Positions 48,136 through 57,528 of a stretch of DNA of 64,000 nucleotides are shown piece by piece. Numbering within the stretch: position 1 is the stretch's first letter; each line of letters begins with the position of its first letter. The stretch is from NCBI GenBank assembly GCA_014529385.2, contig CM043969.1:73886676-73950675 (forward strand), given 5' to 3'. The stretch comes from Adiantum capillus-veneris. Its lineage: Eukaryota; Streptophyta; Polypodiopsida; Polypodiales; Pteridaceae. A program made the translations under genes and the position numbers. The notes under the pieces were generated by a model. The model had not been told where the DNA came from, made no database searches, and saw only the letters and a list, made by a program, of their open reading frames with translations.

Positions 48136-50499
48136 CTATAGAATGCTTCCAATGGCATATGCTGAAGCATCAATGTGCACATGGAATATCTTGTCCCAAT
48201 CTGGTGCCTTTAGCACATGTGCAGATATAAGGTTTTCTTTCAGCCTTTGGAATGAAGTCTCACACTCATTGGTCCATTCGAAATTGACTAGCAAACGATA
48301 CAAAGGTTGTGCGATGACCGCATACATATAGATGAATCTTCGATAATATTCACAGTGCCCCATAAAGGATTGCACTTGTTTTGCATTAGTAGACCTGGGC
48401 AGGTCTCCAATGACTTTGACTTTGTCCAGGTCTGTGGTTATGCCGTTTCTTGAGACAATATGTCCTAAGATTCGTCCTTGCTTAACCATAAATACACACT
48501 TTTTTGGGTTTAGGCAGATTCGATATGTTCTGCACTTTTCAAAGACTTTTTGCAAATGGTCAATATGTTGCTCTCTTAGAAGAGAGTGCACACACAGGTC
48601 ATCCATGTAAATTTCTAAGAATATTCTTAGGTATTCCTTGAAAGCGTGAGTCATTAACCTCTGGAAAGTGGCTGGTCCATTTGTTAAGCCAAATAGCATA
48701 ACTCGATATGCATAAATCCCCCATTCTGTGGCAAAAGCTGTTTTGTGTTGATCCTCGCTTGCTATTGCCAATTGGTTGTACCTTGAAAACCCATCCAGAA
48801 AGGAATAAGCCCGTTTCCCGGCCACTCGCTCAAGGACATGTTCCGTAATTGGCAAGGGATAATTATCCCGTATGGTTGCTGCATTCACCTTTTTGAGGTT
48901 TACACACACTCGCAGTTTTCCATTCTTCTTGGGAACTACCACAATGGGTGAAACCCAATCTGTATGTTCAATTTCATAGATGAACTCTACGTCCATCAGC
49001 TTATCAATCTCTTCTTTGATTCGTTTGGAAAATGTGTCATTATAAGTATAAGGACGTTGTTTGCTAGGTTTTGCATCCGATTTTAAAGGAATTGTATGTT
49101 GGCATATCAATGGATCAACTCCTTTGAGGTCTTTATAGGACCAAGCGAACACATCTTTATACTTCGTGAGAAGTTGTGTTAGTTGTGCTTCCTCCCCAGG
49201 CTCTAAATCATTAGCTATATAGACAGGCTGAGGCTTTTCGCCCGGTTCTGCGAGGTCTATTCTTTTTGCATTTTCAGGCCCATTGTAAGATTCTTGGCTG
49301 GTTCTCTCCCGGATTGGTGGTGTCATGATGATCTTTCTATCTTGGATAGTAAATTTCCTATAGTGAGGTGGTACGTTCATGTTGCCCTTTTCTGACTCCC
49401 CTTTACCATCACTATCCTCTTCAGTAGTCCATATCTCCCTCAAAGACCGTTTCAGTTCTTGGTATTTCTGTTTACGCTCCAATTTGGTCCACTCTTGGTC
49501 TTTTGTTGGTTCTTTTTTTGTTTTTTCAGATTTTTGTGATTTTGTTTCAGCCCTAGCTTTTCTTTCCTGTTTTATTTCTTCTCGCGTTCGTTCTTTTTTA
49601 TTTTCTGAGAATTTCCCTGATATTTGATCTTTCACACAATCTTCTGCTTTTACAAGCATCAAATAGTGAGTTTTATCTTTTATCCTGGGCATCAGGTTCT
49701 TTCTCGCTTTATTTTCGGCTCTTTTCCTCCTATAGTGTTCTTGGCGTCTAGGGTGTTGATTAGCAAAATCATAAAACTTGATATTCTCGGCTTCATTCCC
49801 ATGCTCACTGGAGGTGTCCGAACACTCATTATCTGCCTCATCATTTACTTCCAGTTGTTCAAAAGAGTTGTAAAACTCTTCTTGTTCTGCAGGTAGTACC
49901 GTCTCTTTTTCTGGCATTACGCTTACCATGTAATAGGGTAGCACATCGTAACCATCCTTATCGCAAAATTTTGTTGTTGGACTGTTGGTAATGGTACAGA
50001 CATCTAATGTTGCCAGTATGTGTTCCCATTCTAGAGGCTCCAAGGCATCTTCCGAGAAAGGTTCCGGAATATACTCCTTGTCCTCAATTTCTCTTTCTAA
50101 GACACATTCTTCTTTCCTTAAGCTTCCACAATGTGAAGCTCCGCACATCCATAGCTCTTTTGGTTGCCCCAACCATGCTGGTAGCTCTGATCCTTCTATT
50201 GTAGCCGAATCAAACTCTTCCACCGGTGTTTGGTTTAACTCTTTGTAACTATGGTCTTTCAATTGTATTTTAGTTGTCGTCTCGCCATGTCTGAGGTATA
50301 TGTGGTCATAACCCCAATCTTGGACCATCTTCAGTTGTCGCATGAATGGTCGTCCCAAGATTATCTCATAATTGTTCTTTTTGTCGAAATTGACTATTGC
50401 AAATGTATGCTCATACTCGATTCCGCACGAAGTGACAATTACTTTTTCCAAGAGTCCGAGAGGCTTCTCCATGAAACCATCTGCCAATTGCAGCTTCAT
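48136..50499 (-). CDS. Protease end, linker and reverse transcriptase of element B
   Basis: 787 codons. Residues 1-60 finish the canonical protease (MKLQLADGF, EIILGRPF at 45-52). Residues ~60-430 are an unusually long linker, with a Lys/Glu-rich helical stretch at about 255-360. RT spans about 480-745: FLDGF at 567-571, VMLFGLTNGPATFQ near 600, catalytic YMDD at 631-634, and LGHIVSRNGI. It ends in the RNase H DAS motif. Upstream it is in the same frame as 50536-51897 across one TAG. It is Athila/Tat-like in RT sequence style. Confidence 0.93.
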   Translation of the reverse strand: MKLQLADGFMEKPLGLLEKVIVTSCGIEYEHTFAIVNFDKKNNYEIILGRPFMRQLKMVQDWGYDHIYLRHGETTTKIQLKDHSYKELNQTPVEEFDSATIEGSELPAWLGQPKELWMCGASHCGSLRKEECVLEREIEDKEYIPEPFSEDALEPLEWEHILATLDVCTITNSPTTKFCDKDGYDVLPYYMVSVMPEKETVLPAEQEEFYNSFEQLEVNDEADNECSDTSSEHGNEAENIKFYDFANQHPRRQEHYRRKRAENKARKNLMPRIKDKTHYLMLVKAEDCVKDQISGKFSENKKERTREEIKQERKARAETKSQKSEKTKKEPTKDQEWTKLERKQKYQELKRSLREIWTTEEDSDGKGESEKGNMNVPPHYRKFTIQDRKIIMTPPIRERTSQESYNGPENAKRIDLAEPGEKPQPVYIANDLEPGEEAQLTQLLTKYKDVFAWSYKDLKGVDPLICQHTIPLKSDAKPSKQRPYTYNDTFSKRIKEEIDKLMDVEFIYEIEHTDWVSPIVVVPKKNGKLRVCVNLKKVNAATIRDNYPLPITEHVLERVAGKRAYSFLDGFSRYNQLAIASEDQHKTAFATEWGIYAYRVMLFGLTNGPATFQRLMTHAFKEYLRIFLEIYMDDLCVHSLLREQHIDHLQKVFEKCRTYRICLNPKKCVFMVKQGRILGHIVSRNGITTDLDKVKVIGDLPRSTNAKQVQSFMGHCEYYRRFIYMYAVIAQPLYRLLVNFEWTNECETSFQRLKENLISAHVLKAPDWDKIFHVHIDASAYAIGSIL

Positions 50500-50535
50500 T
50501 CTGGTAGCCCTCAGAGCTGGTTTTCCCCATTTCTC

Positions 50536-51897
50536 CTAGATTTCCTTGGTGGCGATAGCAACTCCCGCTCCACTGTCAAGAATGGATTTGGAAACTACTC
50601 CTTGGAATTCTACAGGTAGCGTCGTGTTTCCGTCTTCTCCCTCACAATATTCTCCAACCTTATTCAATGGTACCGACCTAGTTTTTAGGTTAGTCCTGTC
50701 CAATTCCCTGATTCCTTCTTGTAGTTTCAAGGTGGGGTCTTTCACTCCAAATTTTTCTAGGCATTTTCCTACTGTGGTCCACATGTTTGGCCTTAGCCTT
50801 AGGAGTTCTGCTAACGTGATTGTGCATGCCACCGGGGTGGATAACAGCTCAATCAATCCTTGTGAATCCATCACCTTGTTAGAAGAAAGTCTTTGAGATG
50901 GGATTGCTCTCACTTCCAACTTAGCTTCATCTTCTCCTAGGTAAGAGGGTAAAGTTCTCAAAGAGTCTGGTTGGCTGTGCCCCGAACTAATAGATCCTTC
51001 GTCTCCCCCTTGTGAATGTATCTCAAAGTTTATTTGTGATCTTGCCTCAAATTCTTCAATAGGAGGTAGGATCACATTCTTTTCTTTTCTCGTGCTATTC
51101 ATGTGGTCATTCATCCTATTAACCTCATTGGCCTCTCTGATTTGCTTCCACAGATCATCTAGACCGTTACCGTCCTTTTCCATCTCTGCCAATAATCTAG
51201 GACGGACCCCGTCACTTGCCTCATCGGTGGTATTTGGCACTATGATAGGCTCTCCCCTGGATTCATATTCATTAGTGAGTCTTTCCGTTGTTTCCTCATG
51301 TTTCTCTACTGTTGGTTGGATAGGGGTTGGAGCTGGTGCGTCATGGCAATTTGCTGGTTTTCCCAACTGGTCTTCCATCAATGATTGAGCCATCTCGATC
51401 ATTTTTTTACACATATCCAATCTTTGGTTTTCTATTTCCGCATATGGATATGTCATCCACCTTTGCTCCTGGGTCTGGTTTTTTTTAAGTCGAGCTTCAT
51501 AAGCTTTTAGAAGCGCATCCAGCTGCTCGTTTACCTTGTTTGCCAGCACAGATCCTCCTGATCCTGCACTTTTGGGCTCAGCTATTTCCTTTGGTGCTAT
51601 GGCTGCTGTGGTGTGTGAGCTTAGGCTAGCTAGATATTCTAACCGCTCCAATCTGTTCTTTGCATGTTTCAACTCATCGGATAGGGCTGTTTGTGCTCGT
51701 TCTTTCCTGGCTTTCCTACGCGCCTTTCTTGCCTTCCAAGTGCTTCTCTGATTTTTCGTTTCTGAACTTTGTGCATCCGTTTTTGGTTCCTCTATTATGG
51801 GTTCGTTCGTCCTTCTTTGGGCTTGGGCCCGGGTTACTGCCTGAACAGGTATGACTATTTCATTTTCTGATACTCCATTGGAAAGTACTGTTTCCAA
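50536..51897 (-). CDS. Gag-Pol linker and protease active site of element B
   Basis: 453 codons. A mostly charged, probably disordered region (KARKARRKARKERAQ, coiled LSDELKHAKNRLERLEYL) leads into LLSTPVACTITLAELLRLRPNMW, as in plant Athila-like pol N-termini, and then the protease site ILDSGAGVAIATKEI near residues 438-453. The frame stops at TAG (50538-50536). The next codons, EKWGKPALRATRMKLQ, continue the same domain in frame, so the stop is a mutation, most simply TGG to TAG. It is one base out of phase with the nucleocapsid upstream (shift near 51915). Confidence 0.88.
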   Translation of the reverse strand: METVLSNGVSENEIVIPVQAVTRAQAQRRTNEPIIEEPKTDAQSSETKNQRSTWKARKARRKARKERAQTALSDELKHAKNRLERLEYLASLSSHTTAAIAPKEIAEPKSAGSGGSVLANKVNEQLDALLKAYEARLKKNQTQEQRWMTYPYAEIENQRLDMCKKMIEMAQSLMEDQLGKPANCHDAPAPTPIQPTVEKHEETTERLTNEYESRGEPIIVPNTTDEASDGVRPRLLAEMEKDGNGLDDLWKQIREANEVNRMNDHMNSTRKEKNVILPPIEEFEARSQINFEIHSQGGDEGSISSGHSQPDSLRTLPSYLGEDEAKLEVRAIPSQRLSSNKVMDSQGLIELLSTPVACTITLAELLRLRPNMWTTVGKCLEKFGVKDPTLKLQEGIRELDRTNLKTRSVPLNKVGEYCEGEDGNTTLPVEFQGVVSKSILDSGAGVAIATKEI

Positions 51898-52106
51898 CAG
51901 TTCAAGGTGGGTTTTGCTCCTTTACTCGGGTTTTTAGGGCAATCGGGAATCAAATGAGTAATTCCACATTCTGGGCAATACGCATTGACTCTAATGATTT
52001 CATCATGAGGACAGTCTCTCATCGAATGGTCTCCGCCACACTTGTAACAGGGGCCCTTGGGTTGTTGAGGTGCTCCTTGAGCTCCTCGTTGCTGGTAAGC
52101 CTGTCT
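51898..52106 (-). pseudogene. Nucleocapsid of element B with two CCHC knuckles
   Basis: On the - strand, after a TAG at 52109-52107, the gag frame continues: CYKCGGDHSMRDCP, then YCPECGITHLIPDCP. Both are C-x2-C-x4-H-x4-C. These bind element RNA. The frame then runs into PKNPSKGAKPT, and pol resumes in the next frame. Confidence 0.85.
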
Positions 52107-52829
52107 CTATCCGCCCATGCCTCCATTGGCTATGAACAACAATGTTCGTTCATCTAAGCTATATCTTCCTTCTCCTGCGGCCTGTGCAGCAGTTGGAGGT
52201 CCTTGATTTCCTATCATGCTCCATGGTTCTGGTGTCGAGGGTTCTTCCGATGGATAATAGACAGGGTTCGCCGCATATCCGTTGGGATCCTCATAATATG
52301 CATGCATAGGCACCAAAGCCTTTTCTTCTGATTCAGTTACCGTTGGGGTGTATCTTACACCAACTGGTCGTAATCCTGGTAGGGGTTGTTGTTGCCCCAA
52401 CACCGGTTGTGGTCTCTCTACACCCACAGGTCCTGGCAAGTTGCCTGCTTGATATCTAGGCATAGGTGGAACTTGAGGGGAAGCTATAGGAGCTTGGGGA
52501 GCATAAGGTCTCTCCCTCACATATCCCTTGTTATAGTAACATTCCTCGGTCCCATGGTTTGTCCACTTTTGTTCAATAGCACACCACTTGGGCTGTTTAG
52601 CCTGGGGTTTGGCGTACAAGTTGATCTTTTTTAGCACTTCATCTACGAGCTGCTCCTGGTTTACCGCTATTTCTCCTTTCAGTGTTGTCTTGGAGGACTT
52701 TCTCCCACTTTGTTGTGAAGATGAATCGTCATCAAGGTCCTTGAACTCCCCTTCTTTGTAGACCACACAATTGTCCACAAGGTACAAATCTTCCTTGGTC
52801 AACTCATTCAACGTAGTGCTCCTCTTCAT
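52107..52829 (-). pseudogene. Gag of element B, C-terminal part
   Basis: 240 codons in the same frame as the Gag core, separated from it by one TAG (52844-52842). It has LNELTKEDLYLVDNCVVYKEGEF, a Cys/His stretch (WCAIEQKWTNHGTEECYYNKGY) and a long Pro/Gly/Gln-rich linker, and ends in TAG before the nucleocapsid knuckles. HGTEECYY resembles half of a zinc site. Confidence 0.8.
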
Positions 52830-52841
52830 ATGTAAGTCTTT

Positions 52842-53600
52842 CTAGAGATCTGCATTCCTTAGCCCTTGGATGAATATCAGCATAAGTCTAGACTGAGTTG
52901 GCAGTTCTTCAATAGGACAGAACTTAACATATCTCTTTAGTCTTAGGGCTGCCTTCCGTACAGATTCTCCATCTTTTTGTTTGAATTTATGGATTTGTGA
53001 GACGGTATTATGAGCTATTCCCCTTTGAGAGAATTCCTCAATAAACTCGTCAAACACTTCCTCCATCGACTCAAAGTCTCTACGCTCCACAGAGTCAAAC
53101 CAAGTTGCAACATCATCCTCTAGAGTTAGTCCAAACCCTATGAATTGGGTAGGAAAGTCTAACACCTCTTCGGCTCTAATCACACGCACAAAGGCTGCTA
53201 CATGATCTCTTGGGTCTCTGTTTCCGGTGTATTTCCTGTTTACCCATTTTTGCACTTGAGAAGGTCTAATTCTGCGATGGTCTACAAACCTCATCATTGG
53301 ATCACCCCTTCCAAGTCTATACCCCTCCTCAGGCCTTCTGTAATAGGCTGGTTCCTCGTCCAACGATGCTCCTAAGCCATAATTTCTAACGGTTCTCGCT
53401 GGAGGTGGTCCTTCTCTTCGAACTCTTTCCATGGGTGGTCCTCCAAGCTCGGTCGACTCTTGTGTCTTTGGCTTACTCTCTGCTTGATACCTTGAATAGT
53501 GTGGGGGTTCTTGAAAATCCCTGAGCCCTCGTGCGGCTGGATAACCGTCTCGGTTTTGGTCTGGTTCCATTGTTGCACTTTGTCGAAGCCATGCCTGCAA
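52842..53600 (-). CDS. Gag core of element B
   Basis: 252 codons. The retrotransposon Gag (capsid) domain spans about 110-250: RKYTGNRDPRDHVAAFVRVI, LTLEDDVATWFDSVERRDFES, FIEEFSQRGIAHNTVSQIHKFKQKDGESVRKAALRLKRYV, LIFIQGLRNADL. This matches the capsid domain of plant Ty3/gypsy Gag. It ends in TAG with the same frame continuing (KDLHMKRS). Its beginning overlaps the frame of the N-terminal part, which reads on to 53372, so a one-base indel lies near 53630. Confidence 0.9.
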   Translation of the reverse strand: MQAWLRQSATMEPDQNRDGYPAARGLRDFQEPPHYSRYQAESKPKTQESTELGGPPMERVRREGPPPARTVRNYGLGASLDEEPAYYRRPEEGYRLGRGDPMMRFVDHRRIRPSQVQKWVNRKYTGNRDPRDHVAAFVRVIRAEEVLDFPTQFIGFGLTLEDDVATWFDSVERRDFESMEEVFDEFIEEFSQRGIAHNTVSQIHKFKQKDGESVRKAALRLKRYVKFCPIEELPTQSRLMLIFIQGLRNADL

Positions 53601-54523
53601 TGATGGCGGGTTTGCTGGTTGGTCTTGGTTGTTGATGCTTGTGGTCTGGTGGAATGTGATGTCGCGTCATACTCATCTGAAAATGGATTCGTTGACTTGC
53701 GTGGGGTGTGGGCGGCTCTCGGCATTTCCTCACGGGAGTATGCTGATGCTCCTGGACCTGTTGCTCTTTCTACTTCCTCTGGAAGAATACGTTGGTATTC
53801 TTGCCCATATCTATCAACAAAAACTATGCCCTTCCCCGTAGCAGTTTCATAAGAGAATAAGTAAAGAACCTTGTCTTTGCTTAGTTCGTCTACGTATGGT
53901 TCTTTACTGCGAAAGTAAGAGACAATACCCTCGCTCTCGTGTTTGTAGATTCCCACATTCTCGTACATAAAAATAGCTCCATGCCAATCAATGTTTGGTG
54001 GCGGCTCTTGAGTTTCTGAAACCATTTTCCCTTTAGCCACGTTGTCTCCATATCTGTTGTAATCTTCAGGGTTGCTAACTATTAAATAGTGGTTCCCCTT
54101 TTCGTCTCGAAATCTATCTCCATCATCATACACGTGGATTATCTCTAATATTTGTGTTGGCCTCTCTTCAATACAAATGCACTTGCGGCCTCGATAGTCA
54201 GAATAGACTAGGGCTCCTCTTGAGTTTGTTCCCTCTAAGAAGATCACCGTAAGCCTGGAATCATTCAAAGGATTTTGGGAGGTACTTCCTCCTCGCATAG
54301 GTCCATCATAGGTGAAACCTCCTGGCTGTTGGCTACCCATCATGAAGAAAGATTTGTCTGACGAAGTGTCAGTATCACTACCTTCCTCAATAATCGGTGC
54401 TAGCGGATCTAACCTTGCCTGAGTTACACTCTCTTCGGTGGACACTACGCTACCTTGGTCACCTACCACCTTCTGGTCTCTAACAATGTATCTTCCTGAT
54501 CTCAAATTCATCAAACTTATCAA
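53601..54523 (-). pseudogene. Gag of element B, N-terminal extension
   Basis: From ATG at 54523 (MISLMNLRSGRYIV) about 300 codons are open before the frame shifts near 53630; read on in this frame it would end at 53372. It has an unusual, folded-looking N-terminus not typical of Gag: LTVIFLEGTNSRGALVYSDYRGRKCICIEE, LEIIHVYDDGDRFRDEKGNHYLIV, VLYLFSYETATGKGIVFVDRYGQEYQRILPEE. I recognise no domain. It is probably fused to the Gag core. Confidence 0.75.
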
Positions 54524-56331
54524 TGCAACTTATCACAAGTTCAACCACTAACCTGGCAACGGATCAGTTTCTGCACAACTTCTTGCTTTGTTGCCGAATA
54601 TACCTGTACACAAGAGTTTTAATTTTGGAAATTTGAATCAAAGCATTTATCTGCTAGAGGTTATCTTAGTAATGATTGGTATAACTGGAGAGTTAATCTC
54701 AACCACTACTGTATTCTATATACTGTTGTTGTTCCAGATTAGGTTGCTAATCTGAAACAGTACTTTTCTCTGATGTTGGCCAATTTACGCAAAAAAGATT
54801 GAATTTAGTCTTTGCTTTGTCAAATGGGCAACTAAGGTCCAAATTTACTTCTGAAAGAAGTTCTGGAACCCGTAAGCCAAATAGAACCTCACTGTCTAGG
54901 CCAGGTCAAATTTTCCTTGCAGAATGCCCTAATAGACATACTACGCGTAGGATGTCTCCTGCTGCATTTTGCCTAGATTTTTGCACTGTTGGTTCCCCTT
55001 GTTGTGCCGAGCTTACAACTGTTTTTACTTTTTGATTTGGACTTCTACAAGCTGGTCAATGAGTCAAAAATCTGTTCCGACTGCCTGGTGATGGTGTTGA
55101 TCAATCTAATCAACTCCAAATTGGACCAAAATTGACTAGTAGGCTTGCCTTAGGCTATATAACACCTTACAATGCTCAAAGTCCAATTATGGCTTCACTC
55201 TCTTGCTTTAGACATCCTACGCGTAGGATGTTTTTTTCATCAGAATGGCTTTAAACTCAAGACTTAAGCTCTCCTTGAGATCATGATCACCTTGGTATAC
55301 TCAGATTTCAGTTTGGAGTCCCAAATCACTCATAAGACATCCTACGCGTAGTATGTCTTTTTGGCCTGTTTGACCCCAGATTTGTTCCACAGCTTCCCCT
55401 TGATGTCAGTATCCCAGTGGTATGGTTAGATCTTGATGTGGATGTCAAAAGTCCCAAACTTCAGCTGTTTTTGCTTTTTTCAGTCAAAAGTGCTACAGTC
55501 CACTTTGAACCCAATTTTCTTACCCAACTGAGGTGAAACCCCTTTCAGTCACTCAATATATCATGCAAGACACACTCATGCCGCCATATTATAGTTTTGG
55601 TTTCAAGTTGATGTTTTGGCACTAATTGGGTAGGATGTCTCGCAATCTCAGTCTATCTGGCCTTATCTTGTCAAGACATGGACAAATTTCCCCTTTCCAG
55701 TTGAAATTAGGGTAAACCCTACCTTCAGAACACACTGGTCAACTCACAATCCCAAAATTCCTCCCAGATTGGCCTGTAGACATCCTACGCGTAGGATGTC
55801 TCCTGGCTTAAAATTAAAGTTTTTTCTGACAGAAATGCTCCTGATGCTCTGTAGGCCTATCAGAAACACTCACAGTATCTTTTGGACTTCAATTAGGCTT
55901 TCAACCACACTTTTGCGTTTTTTTGCGTCTTTTACAAACTTGTAATGATTCTACCAAGCAAGTATACATGCATGAAATGCTCTAGATCTGAATCATGATG
56001 TTCTACTTACTCTACTCCTACCTACCATGAGGAAATGGTGACAATGGTGTTTTTGGTTGCTTTTTTGGCCTCTCCGGACTCTCAAGCTCTCCTCTCACCG
56101 CTTCTACCACTCCCACTTCTACTCTAGACTCGACTACCACCTAAAACTACCTAAGTCTACCTCCTCTACCTAAGTCGAAGGATCTAGGCCAGACACACGC
56201 TTCCTAGACTCCCTCTAAGACCTAGAGAGTCCTCCACCCTCTGATCCTATCTAAATGTAAAGCGAGACTCTTGGCAAGCCAAAAATCCCAATCCTCAAGG
56301 ATTAGTCTCGGTCACCTACCTAAGGTTTTCG
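54524..56331. repeat. Leader of element B with palindrome array 2
   Basis: This is the untranslated leader between PBS and gag. It contains four copies of the same 24-base palindrome as array 1: 54934-54957 (one arm mismatch, c to a), 55210-55233 (one mismatch near the end), 55335-55358 (one mismatch) and 55778-55801 (perfect). A worn half copy lies at 55629-55640. Steps are less regular (276, 125, 443), with the half copy about 282 after the third. All four keep the central acgcgt. Spacer text such as 'tttcatcagaatggcttTaaactcaa' resembles array 1 spacers in the same orientation. No coding frame is seen. Confidence 0.93.
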
Positions 56332-56349
56332 TCCCCGGCAGCGGCGCCA
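56332..56349 (-). other. Primer-binding site of element B (tRNA-Asp type)
   Basis: On the - strand tggcgccgctgccgggga follows the 5' LTR after one base. It matches the tRNA-Asp-type PBS known from Athila-like elements with one difference. Confidence 0.82.
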
Positions 56350-56350
56350 A

Positions 56351-57281
56351 TGTTGGACGGATACGCCGCGACGGACGTCAGCACAACGAGAACTCACCTA
56401 ACAAGTAATGTCAGCTAAGGACGAAGCTCGACCCGCAGGCGCGTGGAAGCAAGCATAAGGTGTCAACCTACACTCGACCGACTCCTAACTAATTCCTACA
56501 GAGGTCCCTACCAATTGTCTAAGTCACAGTCTTCCAGAGAACAAAAGAGGATGCTTCCTACAACGCTTGCTAGAGCCGAATACCTATCAAACACTTCCGA
56601 AACACCACAGAACTTGAAGGAGACCCTACTAATACCTATAGGCCACTCTCCTTAAGGTCTGTGAACCAAAATCACGACCCAAAACACCCAGTGCAGAAAC
56701 ACGTAGGATGTCTGGCCGAAATCTTCATGTCTTTGTTTCTGAAATCTAAAGTGCCTAATGTGTAGTTCTACTCAATGTGAACGCGTGGATATGATGCAAT
56801 GAAAAATTGGGCAACGTATGCTCACCCAAACTACCGATGAAGCTCGTAGAAGGAGCTCCCAAAGCCGGACCGTACGCGCGCAATGTTGGTATCGGCTTGT
56901 AGCTCTAGTCGGGGGCAACATGCTGCACTCCTCCGCACGCGATTCCGACCACCGTAGCACATGTAGGGTCAAGACAAAGCTCACACTCTCTCTCACGTAA
57001 ACAGTACGCTCACTCACAAACTTAAACTTGTTTAAAATGACAAAAGGTTTTTCATTAAGGTCAAAAAGTGATATATATACCTTACAACTTCTCAAACCCT
57101 AAAGTTTCAAAATCATCCATCTACTCCATCTAACTATCAAAACTGGGATACAATCTGGAAACGTCTGTAAGTCCCACTATTTACAAGGTGAAAAACCGGG
57201 TTTTCCTCAATGAATGACTAATTACAAAAATAATAATCCACAGAGTAGTTAGATGCCGTGGGGTGTGTCCAACTTCTAACA
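56351..57281 (-). repeat. 5' LTR of element B
   Basis: 931 bases, paired with 28670-29601. It carries one half-palindrome (cgtaggatgtct at about 56702-56713). Confidence 0.93.
57070..57080 (-). promoter_or_regulatory. TATA-like box of the element B LTR
   Basis: On the - strand ggtatatatatcac lies about 200 bases inside the 5' LTR, at a position suitable for the U3 promoter. An identical box is in the other LTR. Confidence 0.4.
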
Positions 57282-57513
57282 GGATGTGTATGGGAAATTA
57301 ATGCATGTCACACCTCACAAATGACATCACTTAAACCCTCTCTCAAGATCTTTATAAATCCCCTTGTGTGATCCTTATGATGAGTTCAATCAATCTATTA
57401 CTTTGTGCCTGCATTGTGTCTAGTCTCTCATAAATCAACCCTAACCTAACTCTAATGAAAATACCATGAATAGTAGCTTATCCACTCCACCATCAGACAT
57501 CTCAACTCCAACA
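57282..57513 (+). repeat. Right part of a small LTR split by element B
   Basis: It starts with the target duplicate ggatg and ends ...ccaaca two bases before a tRNA-Met PBS. A TATA box (tttataaatcccc, 57351-57363) in + orientation supports an LTR promoter. With 28603-28669 it gives an LTR of about 300 bases, a size common in Ty1/copia. Confidence 0.55.
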
Positions 57514-57515
57514 AC

Positions 57516-57528
57516 TGGTATCAGAGCC
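57516..57528 (+). other. Primer-binding site (initiator tRNA-Met), split element
   Basis: tggtatcagagcc is an exact match to the common plant PBS, placed two bases after the LTR end. Confidence 0.8.

Larger units (their letters stand above)
28670..57281 (-). mobile_element. Giant Ty3/gypsy element B (Athila/Tat-like), host of nested element A
   Basis: The LTRs at 28670-29601 and 56351-57281 both run tgttggac...cttctaaca on the + strand, so on the - strand they begin TG and end CA. Flanks ggacg and ggatg form a 5-bp target duplication with one mismatch. The PBS (tRNA-Asp type) abuts the right LTR and a G-rich PPT abuts the left one, fixing the - orientation. The LTRs differ at roughly 30 of ~930 positions by eye, so B is much older than A. 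Removing A and its target duplicate leaves about 19.7 kb, long for a Ty3 element. Gene order is gag, PR, RT, RH, extra H2C2, IN, second PR, palindromes, accessory frame. Confidence 0.92.
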
